Below are positions 42,947 through 52,469 of a DNA stretch of 64,000 bases, in pieces (position 1 is the first letter of the stretch; every line of letters begins with the position of its first letter). Origin of the DNA: Halomonas sp. DQ26W (GTDB lineage: Bacteria; Pseudomonadota; Gammaproteobacteria; Pseudomonadales; Halomonadaceae); the NCBI RefSeq assembly GCF_003339685.1, contig NZ_QPKI01000011.1:45480-109479 (forward strand). Reading direction: 5' to 3'. A program made the position numbers and the translations under genes. The notes beneath the pieces are model-generated. The model saw only the letters and a list, made by a program, of their open reading frames with translations, was not told where the DNA came from and searched no databases.

Positions 42947-45900
42947 TCATGTCTTCTGGCTGTGGGTTACGTCCTGGCCGTGGGCTCCGTCGTTTTGGGC
43001 GGCCGTGCCGGCGGTCATCTCCGCTTCCAGGCGGCGTTTCACGTCGCCGGGGGAGCCGGTATGGCGCGCCAGCAGGTCGTAGGCCACCGGTACCACGAAC
43101 AGGGTGAACAGGGTGGCGGCGGCGACGCCGGAGAGGATCACCGTGCCGATCACCATGCGCGACTCGGCGCCGGCCCCGCTGGAGACGATCAGCGGAATGG
43201 AGCCGGCCATGGTGGTCACCGCGGTCATCAGGATCGGCCGCAGGCGCGTCACCGCGGCGTCGAGCAGGGCGTCGCGGAAGGCCAGGCCCTCGTCGCGCAG
43301 CTGGTTGGCGAACTCCACGATCAGGATACCGTTCTTGGTCGCCAGGCCGATCAGCATCACCAAGCCTACCTGGCTGTAGATGTTGAGCGACTGGCCGGTG
43401 ACGAACAGCCCCAGCATGGCGCCGCTCATGGCCAAAGGCACCGTGAGCATGATCACGAAGGGGTGGATGAAGCTCTCGAACTGGGCCGCCATTACCAGGA
43501 ATACCACCAGCGCACCCAGGATCAGCAGGAAGGTGGTGGCACCGCTGGCCTGGCGGAAGTCGCGGGAGGCCCCGCTGACATCGGTCTGGGCCTGCCCGGG
43601 TAGTACCTCGGCGGTGGCGGCTTCCAGGTACGCCAGGGCTTCCCCCAGGGAGTAGTCGTCGGCCAGGTTGGCTTCGATGGTGATGGCACGCAGGCGATTG
43701 AAGCGGTTCAGCGTGCTGGCACCGGCAAAATCAGAAAAGCTCACCAGGCTGGCCAGGGGGATCAGCTCGCCCGAGCGCGCCGAGCGCACCTGGATGTTGT
43801 CCAGCGCGCGGGGGCTGGCCTGGCTGCCCCGGTCGCCCTCGACGATGACATTGTATTCCTGGCCGCCGTCTAGATAGCGCGTCACGTTGCGTCCACCCAG
43901 CAGCACCTCGAGGGTACGGCCGATCTCGGTGACGGTGACGCCCAGGTCGGCCGCGCGGGTATAGTCGATATCAACGCGCAGCTGCGGCTGAGTCTCGCGA
44001 TAGTCGCTGTCCAGCCCGATCAGCCTCGGGTTGTCCTCGCGGATATGATCCATCAGGGTGTCGCGCCACACGGCCAGCTCTTCATAGGTACCGCCGCCCA
44101 GCACGAACGACACCGGCTTGCTGATGCGCTGGCCGAAGCCCTGGCGCATCACCGGGAAGGCCTGCACGCCGGGCAGGTCGGCCAGTTCCTGGCGCACTTC
44201 ACCCATGATCGACCAGGCATCGCGACGCTCGCCCCAGGGGGCCATGCTGATGATGGCGAAGCCGTTGTTGAAATTCTCGATGTTGCCGAAGCCGCGCGGG
44301 GCACGCACCACCACGCGCTCGAGTTCACCGCTCTCCAGCATGGGCTCGAGTCGGATCTCGATCTCATCCATGTAGTCCATGATGTAATCGAAGGTGGCGC
44401 CTTCCGGGCCGTTGACCAGGATGATGAAGCTGCCGCGATCCTCCTGCGGGGTGTACTCACTGGGCAGCAGGTTGGCGAGCCAGACGGTAGCGGCGATCAG
44501 CGCCACGAACACCGCCAGCACCGCGGCACGGGCCTTGAGCATCCAGACCAGCAGGGTGCGATAGATCCGCTGGGTAAACTCCAGCAGCCACTGTACGGCG
44601 AGGGCGATGCGGCCCTCGTGCATCGAAGGCTTGAGAATCTTCGAGGCCAGCATCGGGGTCAGGGAAAGTGCCAGTACGCTGGAGATGGCCACGGCGGCGG
44701 CCATGGTCAAGGCGAATTCGGTGAACAGCCGGCCGATGTTGCCCTGCAGGAAGCCCAGCGGCACGAACACGGCGATCAGCACCAGAGTGGTGGCAATGAC
44801 CGCAAAGGCGATCTGGCGGGTGCCGCGAAAGGCCGCCACCAGCGGGGTCTCGCCGTAGTCGTGCATGCGCCGGTGAATGTTCTCCAGCACCACGATGGCG
44901 TCATCGACGATCAGGCCGATGGCCAGTACCAGGGCGAGCAGTGTCAACAGATTGATCGAGAAACCCATCAGAGCCAGCGCCATGAAGGCACCGACCATGG
45001 CCACCGGCACCGTTACCGCGGGGATCAGGGTGGTGCGCACATTGCCGAGGAACAGGAAAATCACCACGACGACCAGACCCATGGCGATGAACAGCGTGAC
45101 CACCACCTGTTGAATGGCACCAGAAACGAAGACCGAGGCATCGTAGTTGAGGGCGAGCGACATGCCTTGCGGCAGGCTGTCCTGTACCCGCGCCAGTTCC
45201 GCATGTACGCCCTCGGAGACCTCCAGCACGTTGGCGGTGGACTGTTTCATGATCCCCAGGCCCACCATCGGCACGCCGTTGGCACGGAAAATCGAGCGAT
45301 CCTCCACCGAACCGATTTCCACCCGCGCCACATCGCCCAGGCGCACCAGGTAGCCATCGGGGCTCTGGGTCAGCGCCAGGCGTTCGAAATCATCGGGCTG
45401 ATTGAAGCTGCGCGGCAGGCGGACCATGAACTGCCGGTCGCGGGACTCGATCGACCCGGCCGGCAGTTCCACGTTCTCGGCACGCAGGGCGCTTTCCACA
45501 TCGCCCACGGTGAGGTTGCGGGCCGCAAGTGCGTTGCGGTCGAGCCACACCCGCATGGCGTACTCCCGTCCGCCTCCCACGCGAACCCGCGCCACGCCGG
45601 GCTGTACCGAGAACCCGTCCACCAGATAGCGGTTGGCATAGTCGGTGAGTTCGGGAATCGTGTAATCGTCGCCGGAGAGCGAGAGCCACAGTACCACTTC
45701 CTCGCTGGAATCGGCCTTTTGCACTTCCGGCGGGTCGGCTTCATCGGGCAGGTTGCGCAGGGCGCCGGAGATACGGTCGCGTACGTCGTTGGCGGCGGCA
45801 TCGATATCCATGTCCAGGCGAAACTCGATATTGATCCGCGAACGGCCATCCTGGCTGGAGGAGGTGATCAGCTGGATGCCCTCGACCCCGGCGATGCGGT

Positions 45901-46105
45901 CTTCCAGCAGTTGGGTGATCCGGGTCTCCACCACGCTGGCCGAGGCACCGGCGTAGCGGGTATCGATGCTGACTACCGGCGGGTCGATGGAGGGATACTC
46001 CTGCAGCGGCAGTCGTTGCATGGCCAGCAGGCCAAAGGCGACGATCAGAAGCGCCAGTACCGTGGCCATCACCGGGCGCTGGACGGAGAGATCGGAGAGC
46101 CGCAT
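42947..46105 (-). CDS. RND efflux inner-membrane transporter
   Basis: This 1052-residue proton antiporter is of the hydrophobe/amphiphile efflux (AcrB/MexF) type, length as expected. It has twelve membrane helices and two large periplasmic loops. Start is RPVMATVLALLIVAFGLLAM; the proton-relay aspartates are D401-D402 in LIVDDAIVVLENI; ASVVETRITQLLEDRIAGV is a pore-domain segment. It pairs with the adaptor ending one base into its start, and an outer-membrane factor is absent, so a shared TolC-like protein must be used. Substrate unknown: drugs, detergents or solvents are typical. Confidence 0.92.
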   Translation of the reverse strand: MRLSDLSVQRPVMATVLALLIVAFGLLAMQRLPLQEYPSIDPPVVSIDTRYAGASASVVETRITQLLEDRIAGVEGIQLITSSSQDGRSRINIEFRLDMDIDAAANDVRDRISGALRNLPDEADPPEVQKADSSEEVVLWLSLSGDDYTIPELTDYANRYLVDGFSVQPGVARVRVGGGREYAMRVWLDRNALAARNLTVGDVESALRAENVELPAGSIESRDRQFMVRLPRSFNQPDDFERLALTQSPDGYLVRLGDVARVEIGSVEDRSIFRANGVPMVGLGIMKQSTANVLEVSEGVHAELARVQDSLPQGMSLALNYDASVFVSGAIQQVVVTLFIAMGLVVVVIFLFLGNVRTTLIPAVTVPVAMVGAFMALALMGFSINLLTLLALVLAIGLIVDDAIVVLENIHRRMHDYGETPLVAAFRGTRQIAFAVIATTLVLIAVFVPLGFLQGNIGRLFTEFALTMAAAVAISSVLALSLTPMLASKILKPSMHEGRIALAVQWLLEFTQRIYRTLLVWMLKARAAVLAVFVALIAATVWLANLLPSEYTPQEDRGSFIILVNGPEGATFDYIMDYMDEIEIRLEPMLESGELERVVVRAPRGFGNIENFNNGFAIISMAPWGERRDAWSIMGEVRQELADLPGVQAFPVMRQGFGQRISKPVSFVLGGGTYEELAVWRDTLMDHIREDNPRLIGLDSDYRETQPQLRVDIDYTRAADLGVTVTEIGRTLEVLLGGRNVTRYLDGGQEYNVIVEGDRGSQASPRALDNIQVRSARSGELIPLASLVSFSDFAGASTLNRFNRLRAITIEANLADDYSLGEALAYLEAATAEVLPGQAQTDVSGASRDFRQASGATTFLLILGALVVFLVMAAQFESFIHPFVIMLTVPLAMSGAMLGLFVTGQSLNIYSQVGLVMLIGLATKNGILIVEFANQLRDEGLAFRDALLDAAVTRLRPILMTAVTTMAGSIPLIVSSGAGAESRMVIGTVILSGVAAATLFTLFVVPVAYDLLARHTGSPGDVKRRLEAEMTAGTAAQNDGAHGQDVTHSQKT

Positions 46106-47229
46106 CAGGTGCTTTCCTCACTGCGGCTCTGCTTGAGGATCTGGCGAATCGTGGCCTCGTCGTCGGTGATGCCCAGCAGCCTCACGCTGTCGCCCTCCCG
46201 GGCTCGTTGCAGCCCGTGGTTGACCACCAGCTCACCCTCGGCGAGGCCTTCGAGTATCTCCACCTGACCGGTGCGGCGTTCTCCCACGGTGACCCGACGG
46301 CGCTCTAGCCGGTTGCCATCGGATTCATCGATCACCATCACATACTGCCGGTCACCGCTGGGAACGAGTACCGATTCGGGCGCCACCACGGCCTGCCGGG
46401 GGCTGCGCTGAACCACGACCTCCATCAGCATGCCCGGGCGCAGCCTAAGCTCGGAATTGGCCAGCTCGGCGCGAACGCTGACGCTGCGGCTGACCGGGTC
46501 GACCCGCGACCCGACGCTGGCCACCTCGCCCTCGAAGACAGCGTCGGGAAAGGCCGCGCTATGCGCGGTCAGCGGCAGGCCGGGCTCGAGGATCGCCAGA
46601 AAGACCTCGGGCACGTTGAAGTCGAGCTTCATCACGTCGCTCTTGTCCAGGGTCACCAACTGGGTGCCGGGGGTGACCAGGCTGCCCACGCTGATGTTGC
46701 GAAAGCCCACGCGGCCGTCGAAGGGCGCGCGCAGCCGGTAGTTGGTCAGGCGCGCCTCCAGCCCCTGGATCTCGGCTTCCACCTGGCGCAGCCGTGCCTG
46801 GCTGTCTTCTACGTCGGCCCGCGGCGCCATGTTGCGCTCCTGCAGCTGGGTGAGCCGATTGACCGCACTGCGTCGTTCGTCGCGCTGGGCCTGGGCGGCA
46901 CGCAGCTGCGCTTGCTGCTCGCCATCCTCCAGGCGGATCAACAGCTGGCCGGCTTCCACCAGCTCACCATCGCTGAAATTGAGCTCGGCAACGATCTCGG
47001 TAACGGTGGCGGAGAGGGTGACGCTTTCGTCGGCGCGCAGGGTACCCAATGCCTCGAGGGGGTCGGACCAGGGCTCCAGCGTCACGCGGGAAGCGATCAC
47101 CGCAGTGCGCTCCTGGGCGGCAAGCGGCAGGCTCAGGAAAAGCAGGGCGAGGGATAGCAGCAATAACGACAGCAGCAACAACACAGTGTCGCGCCACGTG
47201 GGGGGCTTGAGGCGTGAAATCGTGTTCAT
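46105..47229 (-). CDS. RND periplasmic adaptor (membrane fusion protein)
   Basis: This 374-residue HlyD/AcrA-type protein has an N-terminal membrane anchor or signal (LLLLSLLLLSLALLFLSLPL), a barrel-sandwich domain (ELNFSDGELVEAGQLLIRLE), a helical hairpin (about 95-160), and the second lipoyl half (RAPFDGRVGFRNISVGSLV). The ATG at 47229 is preferred because it leads directly into the hydrophobic segment. It shares a base with the permease start, so the two are co-translated. No cognate repressor is adjacent. Confidence 0.9.
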   Translation of the reverse strand: MNTISRLKPPTWRDTVLLLLSLLLLSLALLFLSLPLAAQERTAVIASRVTLEPWSDPLEALGTLRADESVTLSATVTEIVAELNFSDGELVEAGQLLIRLEDGEQQAQLRAAQAQRDERRSAVNRLTQLQERNMAPRADVEDSQARLRQVEAEIQGLEARLTNYRLRAPFDGRVGFRNISVGSLVTPGTQLVTLDKSDVMKLDFNVPEVFLAILEPGLPLTAHSAAFPDAVFEGEVASVGSRVDPVSRSVSVRAELANSELRLRPGMLMEVVVQRSPRQAVVAPESVLVPSGDRQYVMVIDESDGNRLERRRVTVGERRTGQVEILEGLAEGELVVNHGLQRAREGDSVRLLGITDDEATIRQILKQSRSEEST

Positions 47230-47375
47230 CGGGGCTCTTGTGGCGTAACGAACGATGCATGACTGAGAGACGCCCCAATCCCTTGGGGCACCGCTGATAA
47301 TACTAGCCACGCGGCTTGGTGGAAGTGTGACAACAATTCACAAGTTCCACGCAGTGACATTTGCTTAGTGACTTT

Positions 47376-47551
47376 AATTGTACATAAATTGTACATAAAT
47401 TTCGCAAGAAGAAAAGCGATACGCCATTGGCCTCGTTTCTGCCGCCTGCTTCCAGCCCCTCCAGCCCACACGACGCTGCTTTCGGCACACTCCTTCAGCA
47501 TTCTTCAAGCCACTGCAAGATACTCCTAGTCTCCTGCAAGATTCTTCAAGC
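47376..47551. promoter_or_regulatory. Repeat-rich control region between the efflux and Tad operons
   Basis: In 47230-47654 no gene is seen, only repeats: AATTGTACATA in tandem (47376-47397, about 2.4 copies, period 11 bp), CTGCAAGAT at 47513-47521 and 47534-47542 (21 bp apart), and ATTCTTCAAGC at 47500-47510 and 47541-47551. The 21-bp spacing is two helix turns, which suits cooperative binding of a regulator to the tad promoter. The AT-rich tandem lies nearer the efflux operon. Confidence 0.5.
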
Positions 47552-47654
47552 ATTAACACTTGGTAACGACGATGCTGACCTCCGAGAGCCGGGGCAAGAG
47601 GCGCCGGTTTCCGACAACAGCAGGCTTGAATGACAAACAGACGGAGAAGCAATC

Positions 47655-47858
47655 ATGAGCAAGCTGATGCAGGGTATCGAGCGTTTCTGGAAGGACGAGG
47701 AAGGTGCTGAGGTCGTGGAATGGGTGCTGGTGTGTGCACTAATTGTGGCGGCATTCTTGGCTGGTTATGCCGCTCTTGGTGATTCTATAGCTACTGCTTT
47801 TGCCACAATTACTGGTGCCTTGGATGATCCTGGATCTATTGGCGGTGGTGGTGACTAA
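47655..47858 (+). CDS. flp: Flp-family major pilin
   Basis: This 67-residue prepilin has a short leader ending EEG, then AEVVEWVLVCALIVAAFLAG. The glutamate at +5 after the glycine (cleavage between G17 and A18) is the TadV processing signature, and the hydrophobic helix follows. It ends in a glycine/acidic tail (GSIGGGGD) typical of Flp. It is the first gene of the Tad operon with AGACGGAGAAGC upstream. Processed Flp polymerises into the pilus. Confidence 0.9.
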   Translation: MSKLMQGIERFWKDEEGAEVVEWVLVCALIVAAFLAGYAALGDSIATAFATITGALDDPGSIGGGGD

Positions 47859-47937
47859 ACACCATAGAGTAAGTGGTATCTGACGCTGACAAGGAGGTCG
47901 GCGTTGGGTTTAAATTTCCTCAGAGAAAGGTGATGAC

Positions 47938-48477
47938 ATGGAAAATTTGGGTTTATATTTAATATGTCTGGCTATGTTATCTCTTTCTTCAGTTTGGGAT
48001 TTTTTTCAGCGTAGAATTCCCAATAACCTTATTCTGGCCGGGGCCGCTACCGGGTTGCTACTGCAGGGAATGCTGCCAGGCTCGAGCGGTTTCCTGGCCG
48101 CCAGCTACGGATTGCTGGTGGGCCTGGCGGTATTTATGCCCGGCTACCTGCTGGGCTTTACCGGCGCCGGCGATGCCAAGCTGATGGCGGCGGTGGGCAC
48201 TTTCCTGGGGCCGTTGGGGGCGTACCAGGCCGCATTAGCCAGTATTCTGGCGGGCTCGCTGATCGCCATTGGCTATCTCCTGTTTGCCGTGCTGTTTCGC
48301 CAGACGGCTTCGCCAATGGCGCGCTATGGATTGATGACGAAGACGCTGGTCGTGACGGGAAAGCCGATTTATATCAAGCCGGAACAAGGCGAGGTGATGG
48401 GTCGAAAATTTCCCTTTGCGGTGGCAATTGCACTGGGTACGACAGGATGGATGATCTGGCAATGGCCGCTGGGCTAG
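47938..48477 (+). CDS. tadV: Prepilin peptidase TadV/CpaA (A24)
   Basis: This 179-residue membrane protease has active-site aspartates D21 (WDFFQRRIPN) and D79 (GFTGAGDAKL, the GxGD motif), six hydrophobic helices, and no N-terminal methyltransferase domain, as usual for TadV. It cleaves the Flp leader and the TadE/TadF-type pseudopilins. It lies 79 bp after flp and before an unusual AAA gene. The first 60 bp are AT-rich. Confidence 0.9.
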   Translation: MENLGLYLICLAMLSLSSVWDFFQRRIPNNLILAGAATGLLLQGMLPGSSGFLAASYGLLVGLAVFMPGYLLGFTGAGDAKLMAAVGTFLGPLGAYQAALASILAGSLIAIGYLLFAVLFRQTASPMARYGLMTKTLVVTGKPIYIKPEQGEVMGRKFPFAVAIALGTTGWMIWQWPLG

Positions 48478-48565
48478 TGGGCAAACAAGAACAAGAACAC
48501 GAACCAAGCGGCCATTGTCAGGCCACTCGTTAACCAAACGTTACGCTGAAAAAGTGAGGCCGATC

Positions 48566-49921
48566 ATGCTCCCGGAAGCCCCCCCCCTTGACGATGTCAG
48601 CCACGGCCAGGCGGCTGCACGACGCGCGCCGCGCCCCGGCACGGTGGCGGAAACGGGGCTATCGGTGCTCTACCTGGGCGACCTGCTGGTCAAGCAGCTC
48701 TTCGAGCAGGGCGTGCTGGACCTGCACCAGCTCAGCCGCGAGAGCGCGCTGGCCGGCAGCGTGGTGGAGGAGGTGTGCCGCTTCCTGCGCGACGAGGGGC
48801 GGGTCGAGGTGCGGGGCCAGGGCGATGGGGGGGCGCTGCGCTTCGGGCTGACCGACCGCGGCCGTGCCTCGGCGCTGGAGGCGTTCAACCGCGATGGCTA
48901 CAGCGGCATGGCGCCGGTTACCCTGGAGGCCTACAGCGCCCGGGTGAAGGCCCAGGCGCTCTCTGACGTGGCCATTCAGCGCGACACGGTGATGGCGGCC
49001 TTCGCCGATACGGTGATCGACCCGGGCCTGCTCGACCAGCTGGGCCCCGGCCTGCACTCCGGCCGGGCCATGTTCATCCATGGCGAGGCGGGCACCGGCA
49101 AGAGCTATATCGCCCGGCGCCTGGTGCGGCTGCTGGAGGGCGAGGTGCTGATTCCCCACGCCATCCAGGTCGGGGGCAAGGCGGTGCGCTGCTTCGACCC
49201 CGCCGTACATCATTCGCTGGAGGACCCCGCCCAGGCGGCGTCCTCCTCGCGGCTCTTCCTGGGCCAGGGCCACGACCCGCGCTACGTGCGCTGCCGGCGG
49301 CCCTGCGTGGTCACCGGCGGCGAGCTGACCATGGAGCGCCTGGAGATCCAGTACGATATGGCAACCCATATCCATCAGGCACCCGTCCAGCTACTGGCCA
49401 ACAACGGCATGCTGGTGATCGACGACCTGGGCCGCCAGCGCATGTCGCCCACCGAGCTGTTCAACCGCTGGATCGTGCCATTGGAAGAGCGCCGCGACTT
49501 CTTGGCCCTCTCCAACGGCTACCACTTCAGCGTCCCCTTCGATGTGGCCCTGGTCTTCTCCACCAACCTCGACCCGCTCTCCCTGGCCGATGCCGCCTTT
49601 CTTCGCCGCATCGGCTACAAGATCCGCTTCTCACCCCTGGCCCCGGAGGCCTACCGGGCCATCTGGGCCCAGCAGTGCCAGGCGCAGGGGCTGCCGTTTG
49701 AAGAGGCGCTGGTCGATTTCGTGATCGACGAGCTGCATGCCCGCCATGGGGTGCCGCTGCTGGCCTGCCATCCCCGGGACCTGCTGAGCCTGGCGCTGGA
49801 CCAGTTGAGCTATCGGGGTGACACCACCCCTGACCGCGAGACCCTGAACTGGGCCTGGCAAACCTACTTCGGCGATTTCACCGACGGTGACGCTGCCGTG
49901 CATGGGAGGGAAGGATCATGA
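48566..49921 (+). CDS. AAA+ ATPase of unknown function inside the tad operon
   Basis: This 451-residue protein is not one of the canonical Tad components. Residues about 30-100 look like a winged-helix domain (LSVLYLGDLLVKQLFEQGVL, LRFGLTDRGRASALEAF). The ATPase has Walker A GEAGTGKS (173-180), Walker B VIDDLG (D286-D287), a sensor-1 FSTNLDP and arginines in FLRRIGYK. The later part (about 390-450) is a helical lid. The start at 48566 has GTGAGG six nucleotides upstream. Its stop overlaps the rcpC start by 4 bp, so it belongs to the operon. By fold it resembles AAA+ remodelers with a winged helix; a role in regulating or assembling the pilus is inferred. Confidence 0.8.
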   Translation: MLPEAPPLDDVSHGQAAARRAPRPGTVAETGLSVLYLGDLLVKQLFEQGVLDLHQLSRESALAGSVVEEVCRFLRDEGRVEVRGQGDGGALRFGLTDRGRASALEAFNRDGYSGMAPVTLEAYSARVKAQALSDVAIQRDTVMAAFADTVIDPGLLDQLGPGLHSGRAMFIHGEAGTGKSYIARRLVRLLEGEVLIPHAIQVGGKAVRCFDPAVHHSLEDPAQAASSSRLFLGQGHDPRYVRCRRPCVVTGGELTMERLEIQYDMATHIHQAPVQLLANNGMLVIDDLGRQRMSPTELFNRWIVPLEERRDFLALSNGYHFSVPFDVALVFSTNLDPLSLADAAFLRRIGYKIRFSPLAPEAYRAIWAQQCQAQGLPFEEALVDFVIDELHARHGVPLLACHPRDLLSLALDQLSYRGDTTPDRETLNWAWQTYFGDFTDGDAAVHGREGS

Positions 49922-50745
49922 AACGCAAAGGTATCTTCGCGATGTTCGCGATTTCACTCTTCATGGCCCTGGGCGCCGCCCTGGTGGCCATGAACTGGAT
50001 GCAGGAGCAGGGGGGCGAGCGAGACGCCCTGGCCGAGACCAGCCAGGTGGTGGTGGCGGCGATGCAGATTCCCTTTGGTACCACGGTTCAGGCGTCCGAC
50101 CTCAAGGTAATGAAGCTGCCCCCCGATTCGGTGCCGCCGGGAAGTTTCAACGACTTCGACAGTGTGGTGGGTCGGGTCAGCAACCAGGTGATCTATTCCG
50201 GCGAGATCCTCCACGAGGGGCGAGTAGCCGAGCACTTGGGCGGCAGTGCCCTGGCGGCGCTGCTGGACCACGGCAAACGTGCCATGAGCGTGCGGGTGGA
50301 CGATGTGGTGGGCGTGGCGGGCTTCCTGCTGCCCGGCAACCGGGTCGACGTGGTTTCCACCCAGCGCAACAACAATGGCAACCGCAACAGCGTCGCGTCG
50401 GAAACGATCCTGCGCAACATCAAGGTGCTGGCGGTGGACCAGATCGCCTCCCAGGAGCGTGACGGGCCGGTAATCGTGCGCGCGGTCACCCTCGAGGTGG
50501 ACCCGCGCCAGGCCGAAACCCTGGTCCAGGCCACCCAGGAGGGCAAGGTGCAGCTCACCCTGCGCAACCCCCTGGATAAGGAGGACGAGAATGACGTGAT
50601 GACGGCCCAGCGCTCGGTGCTGAACCTGCCGGAAATCCAGCCGCGGCAACAAGCCAGGCCGGCGCCGGCACCCGCGGCCCCGGTGCAGCGCCAGGTCAAC
50701 GTCATTCGCGGCACCCAGATCAGCACGGTGAACGTGCGCAACTGA
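49918..50745 (+). CDS. rcpC: Flp pilus assembly protein RcpC/CpaB
   Basis: This 275-residue protein has an N-terminal membrane anchor (FAMFAISLFMALGAALVAMN), an SAF domain (VVAAMQIPFGTTVQASDLKV) and the CpaB segment VDDVVGVAGFLLPGNRVDVV. It likely stabilises the secretin. Start overlaps the preceding stop (ATGA). The tail is rich in P, A and Q. It is followed by the secretin gene after 61 bp. Confidence 0.92.
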   Translation: MKRKGIFAMFAISLFMALGAALVAMNWMQEQGGERDALAETSQVVVAAMQIPFGTTVQASDLKVMKLPPDSVPPGSFNDFDSVVGRVSNQVIYSGEILHEGRVAEHLGGSALAALLDHGKRAMSVRVDDVVGVAGFLLPGNRVDVVSTQRNNNGNRNSVASETILRNIKVLAVDQIASQERDGPVIVRAVTLEVDPRQAETLVQATQEGKVQLTLRNPLDKEDENDVMTAQRSVLNLPEIQPRQQARPAPAPAAPVQRQVNVIRGTQISTVNVRN

Positions 50746-50806
50746 GGGCGCACCGCCAACGGCGGCCGAGCCCCCAGGGTTGGATCACGAGCAAGGGAGA
50801 ATCGAC

Positions 50807-52429
50807 ATGAGCAGACAGACTCAATGGCTGGCCCAGGGGCACCACCTGATACGGCGCCAATGGCCCTGCGGGCCGGCGGCGGTACTGCTGCTCAAGTGGC
50901 TGGCGGCGGCCCTGGTGGCGTTGCTGGCCCTGGGCTCGGCGGCACAACTGGCGGCCCAGGACCGCGGCACGCCGCGCAATGTCTCCATGCCCCTGGAGGG
51001 GCGCTCGGTCGCGGTGGCGGTGGCCATCAACAAGGGCCAGGTGCTGGAATTTCCCCGGGCGGTGCGGGTGGTCTCGGTGGGCAACCCCGAAATCGCCGAC
51101 ATCGTGGTGATGGGCTCGCGCCAGCTCTATGTGCTGGGCAAGTCCACCGGCACCACCAACGTGGTGCTGTGGGATCAGGGAGAGCGGGTCGAGGGTGCGC
51201 TCAATGTCACGGTGACCCACGACCTGGAGACGCTCAAGAGCAACCTGCACCAGCTGCTGCCCGGCGAGAACATCCAGGTGCGCTCGGCCCAGGATGGCAT
51301 CGTGCTGAGCGGACAGCTCTCCAGCGCCGAACGGCTGGAGACCGCCCTGCGCCTGGCCAACCGCTTCGCCGGTGGCGAGGATGCGGTGCTCAACCTGATG
51401 CAGGTGGGCGGCGCCCAGCAGGTCATGCTCGACGTCAAGGTGGCCGAGGTCTCCCGCTCCCTGGTCAAGCGCCTGGAGGCCAACTTCAACGTCTTCAATG
51501 TCGGCTCCTCGGCATTCCGCGCCGGCGCGGTCAGTGGCGGCGCCAGTTTTCCGGATGCTGTTTTTGAGGGTCTAGGTGGAGGACGTATCCCGGTATTTGG
51601 CGGTGGCACCCCCGTTGGCCCAGCGGTCACCGAGTTCGCGCCGGCCACCGCCACCATCGCCGATACCGGCATCTTCGCCAGCTACCAGCGCGGCGACTAC
51701 CTGCTCAACCTGGTGCTGGACGCCGCCAGCCGTGAAGGCGTGGCCAAGATCCTGGCCGAGCCTAACCTGACCACGCTGACCGGCCAGCCGGCTCAGTTCC
51801 TGGCCGGTGGCGAGTTTCCGATTCCCGTACCCCAGGGAAACGGCCAGGTGGCCATCGAGCACAAGGAGTTTGGCGTGGGACTGGGCTTCCTGCCCACGGT
51901 GCTGGATTCCGGCACCATCAATCTCAAGGTGGATGTCTCGGTCTCCGACCTGGTACCGGTCAACAGCCTGCAGGTGGGGGTGGGCAGCGGGGTGAGTACC
52001 CAGTTCTTCGTCCCGGCGCTGGCCAAGCGTAGCGCCAGCTCCACGGTGGAACTGGCCAACGGCCAGACGATCGCCATCGCCGGCATGCTCAACGAGAACC
52101 TGCGTGAGAACGTCTCCAAGATGCCCGGCCTCGGCGAACTGCCGGTACTGGGGGTGCTGTTCAGGAGCCAGGAGTTCATCAAGGAGCAGACCGAGCTGGT
52201 GATCTTCGTCACCCCGCGGCTGGCGCGCTCCTTTGCCCCGGAGCAGGTGCGCCTGCCCACCGGCTCCTTCGTGCCGCCCAGCGACCTGGAGTTCTACCTG
52301 CTGGGCAGCTTTCGGTCTCTGGAGGAAAGTGGCGACAACCCGCGCCGGCGGCCGAGCAGCTTCGACCTGGAGCTGATGTCCAGCCGCCCCGATGGCGGCA
52401 CCGAAGGCCGCTTCGGTCATGATCTCTGA
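50807..52429 (+). CDS. rcpA: Tad outer-membrane secretin RcpA/CpaC
   Basis: This 540-residue secretin forms the outer-membrane pore for the pilus. After a long hydrophobic signal (about 25-50) come the pilus-specific N domain (AINKGQVLEFPRAVRVVSVG, NPEIADIVVMGSRQLYVLGK) and the secretin core with AEPNLTTLTGQPAQFLAGGE and VELANGQTIAIAGMLNENLR, ending with the conserved GLGELPVLGVLFRSQ. The ATG at 50807 follows AAGGGAG. A stretch at 51541-51600 is more AT-rich, a loop (GGASFPDAVFEGLGGG). Neighbours rcpC and a lipoprotein fit an outer-membrane complex. Confidence 0.93.
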   Translation: MSRQTQWLAQGHHLIRRQWPCGPAAVLLLKWLAAALVALLALGSAAQLAAQDRGTPRNVSMPLEGRSVAVAVAINKGQVLEFPRAVRVVSVGNPEIADIVVMGSRQLYVLGKSTGTTNVVLWDQGERVEGALNVTVTHDLETLKSNLHQLLPGENIQVRSAQDGIVLSGQLSSAERLETALRLANRFAGGEDAVLNLMQVGGAQQVMLDVKVAEVSRSLVKRLEANFNVFNVGSSAFRAGAVSGGASFPDAVFEGLGGGRIPVFGGGTPVGPAVTEFAPATATIADTGIFASYQRGDYLLNLVLDAASREGVAKILAEPNLTTLTGQPAQFLAGGEFPIPVPQGNGQVAIEHKEFGVGLGFLPTVLDSGTINLKVDVSVSDLVPVNSLQVGVGSGVSTQFFVPALAKRSASSTVELANGQTIAIAGMLNENLRENVSKMPGLGELPVLGVLFRSQEFIKEQTELVIFVTPRLARSFAPEQVRLPTGSFVPPSDLEFYLLGSFRSLEESGDNPRRRPSSFDLELMSSRPDGGTEGRFGHDL

Positions 52430-52469
52430 CCTTTATCGCCTTGGCGACTTATCAACAGGGGGCGCGTCC

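Noticed and set aside
44045..46267. A 740-codon open frame on the plus strand opposite the RND permease
   Set aside because: It is an antisense shadow of a well-conserved, GC-rich gene: its product is rich in H, G and Q with no domain, and the permease on the other strand is clear.
47376..47551. A CRISPR-like array
   Set aside because: Repeats are only 9-11 bp, two copies each, without uniform spacers or cas genes.
47226..47652. Minus-strand small frames in the efflux-tad gap
   Set aside because: No ribosome sites or protein-like composition; overlapping frames in AT-rich repeat DNA.
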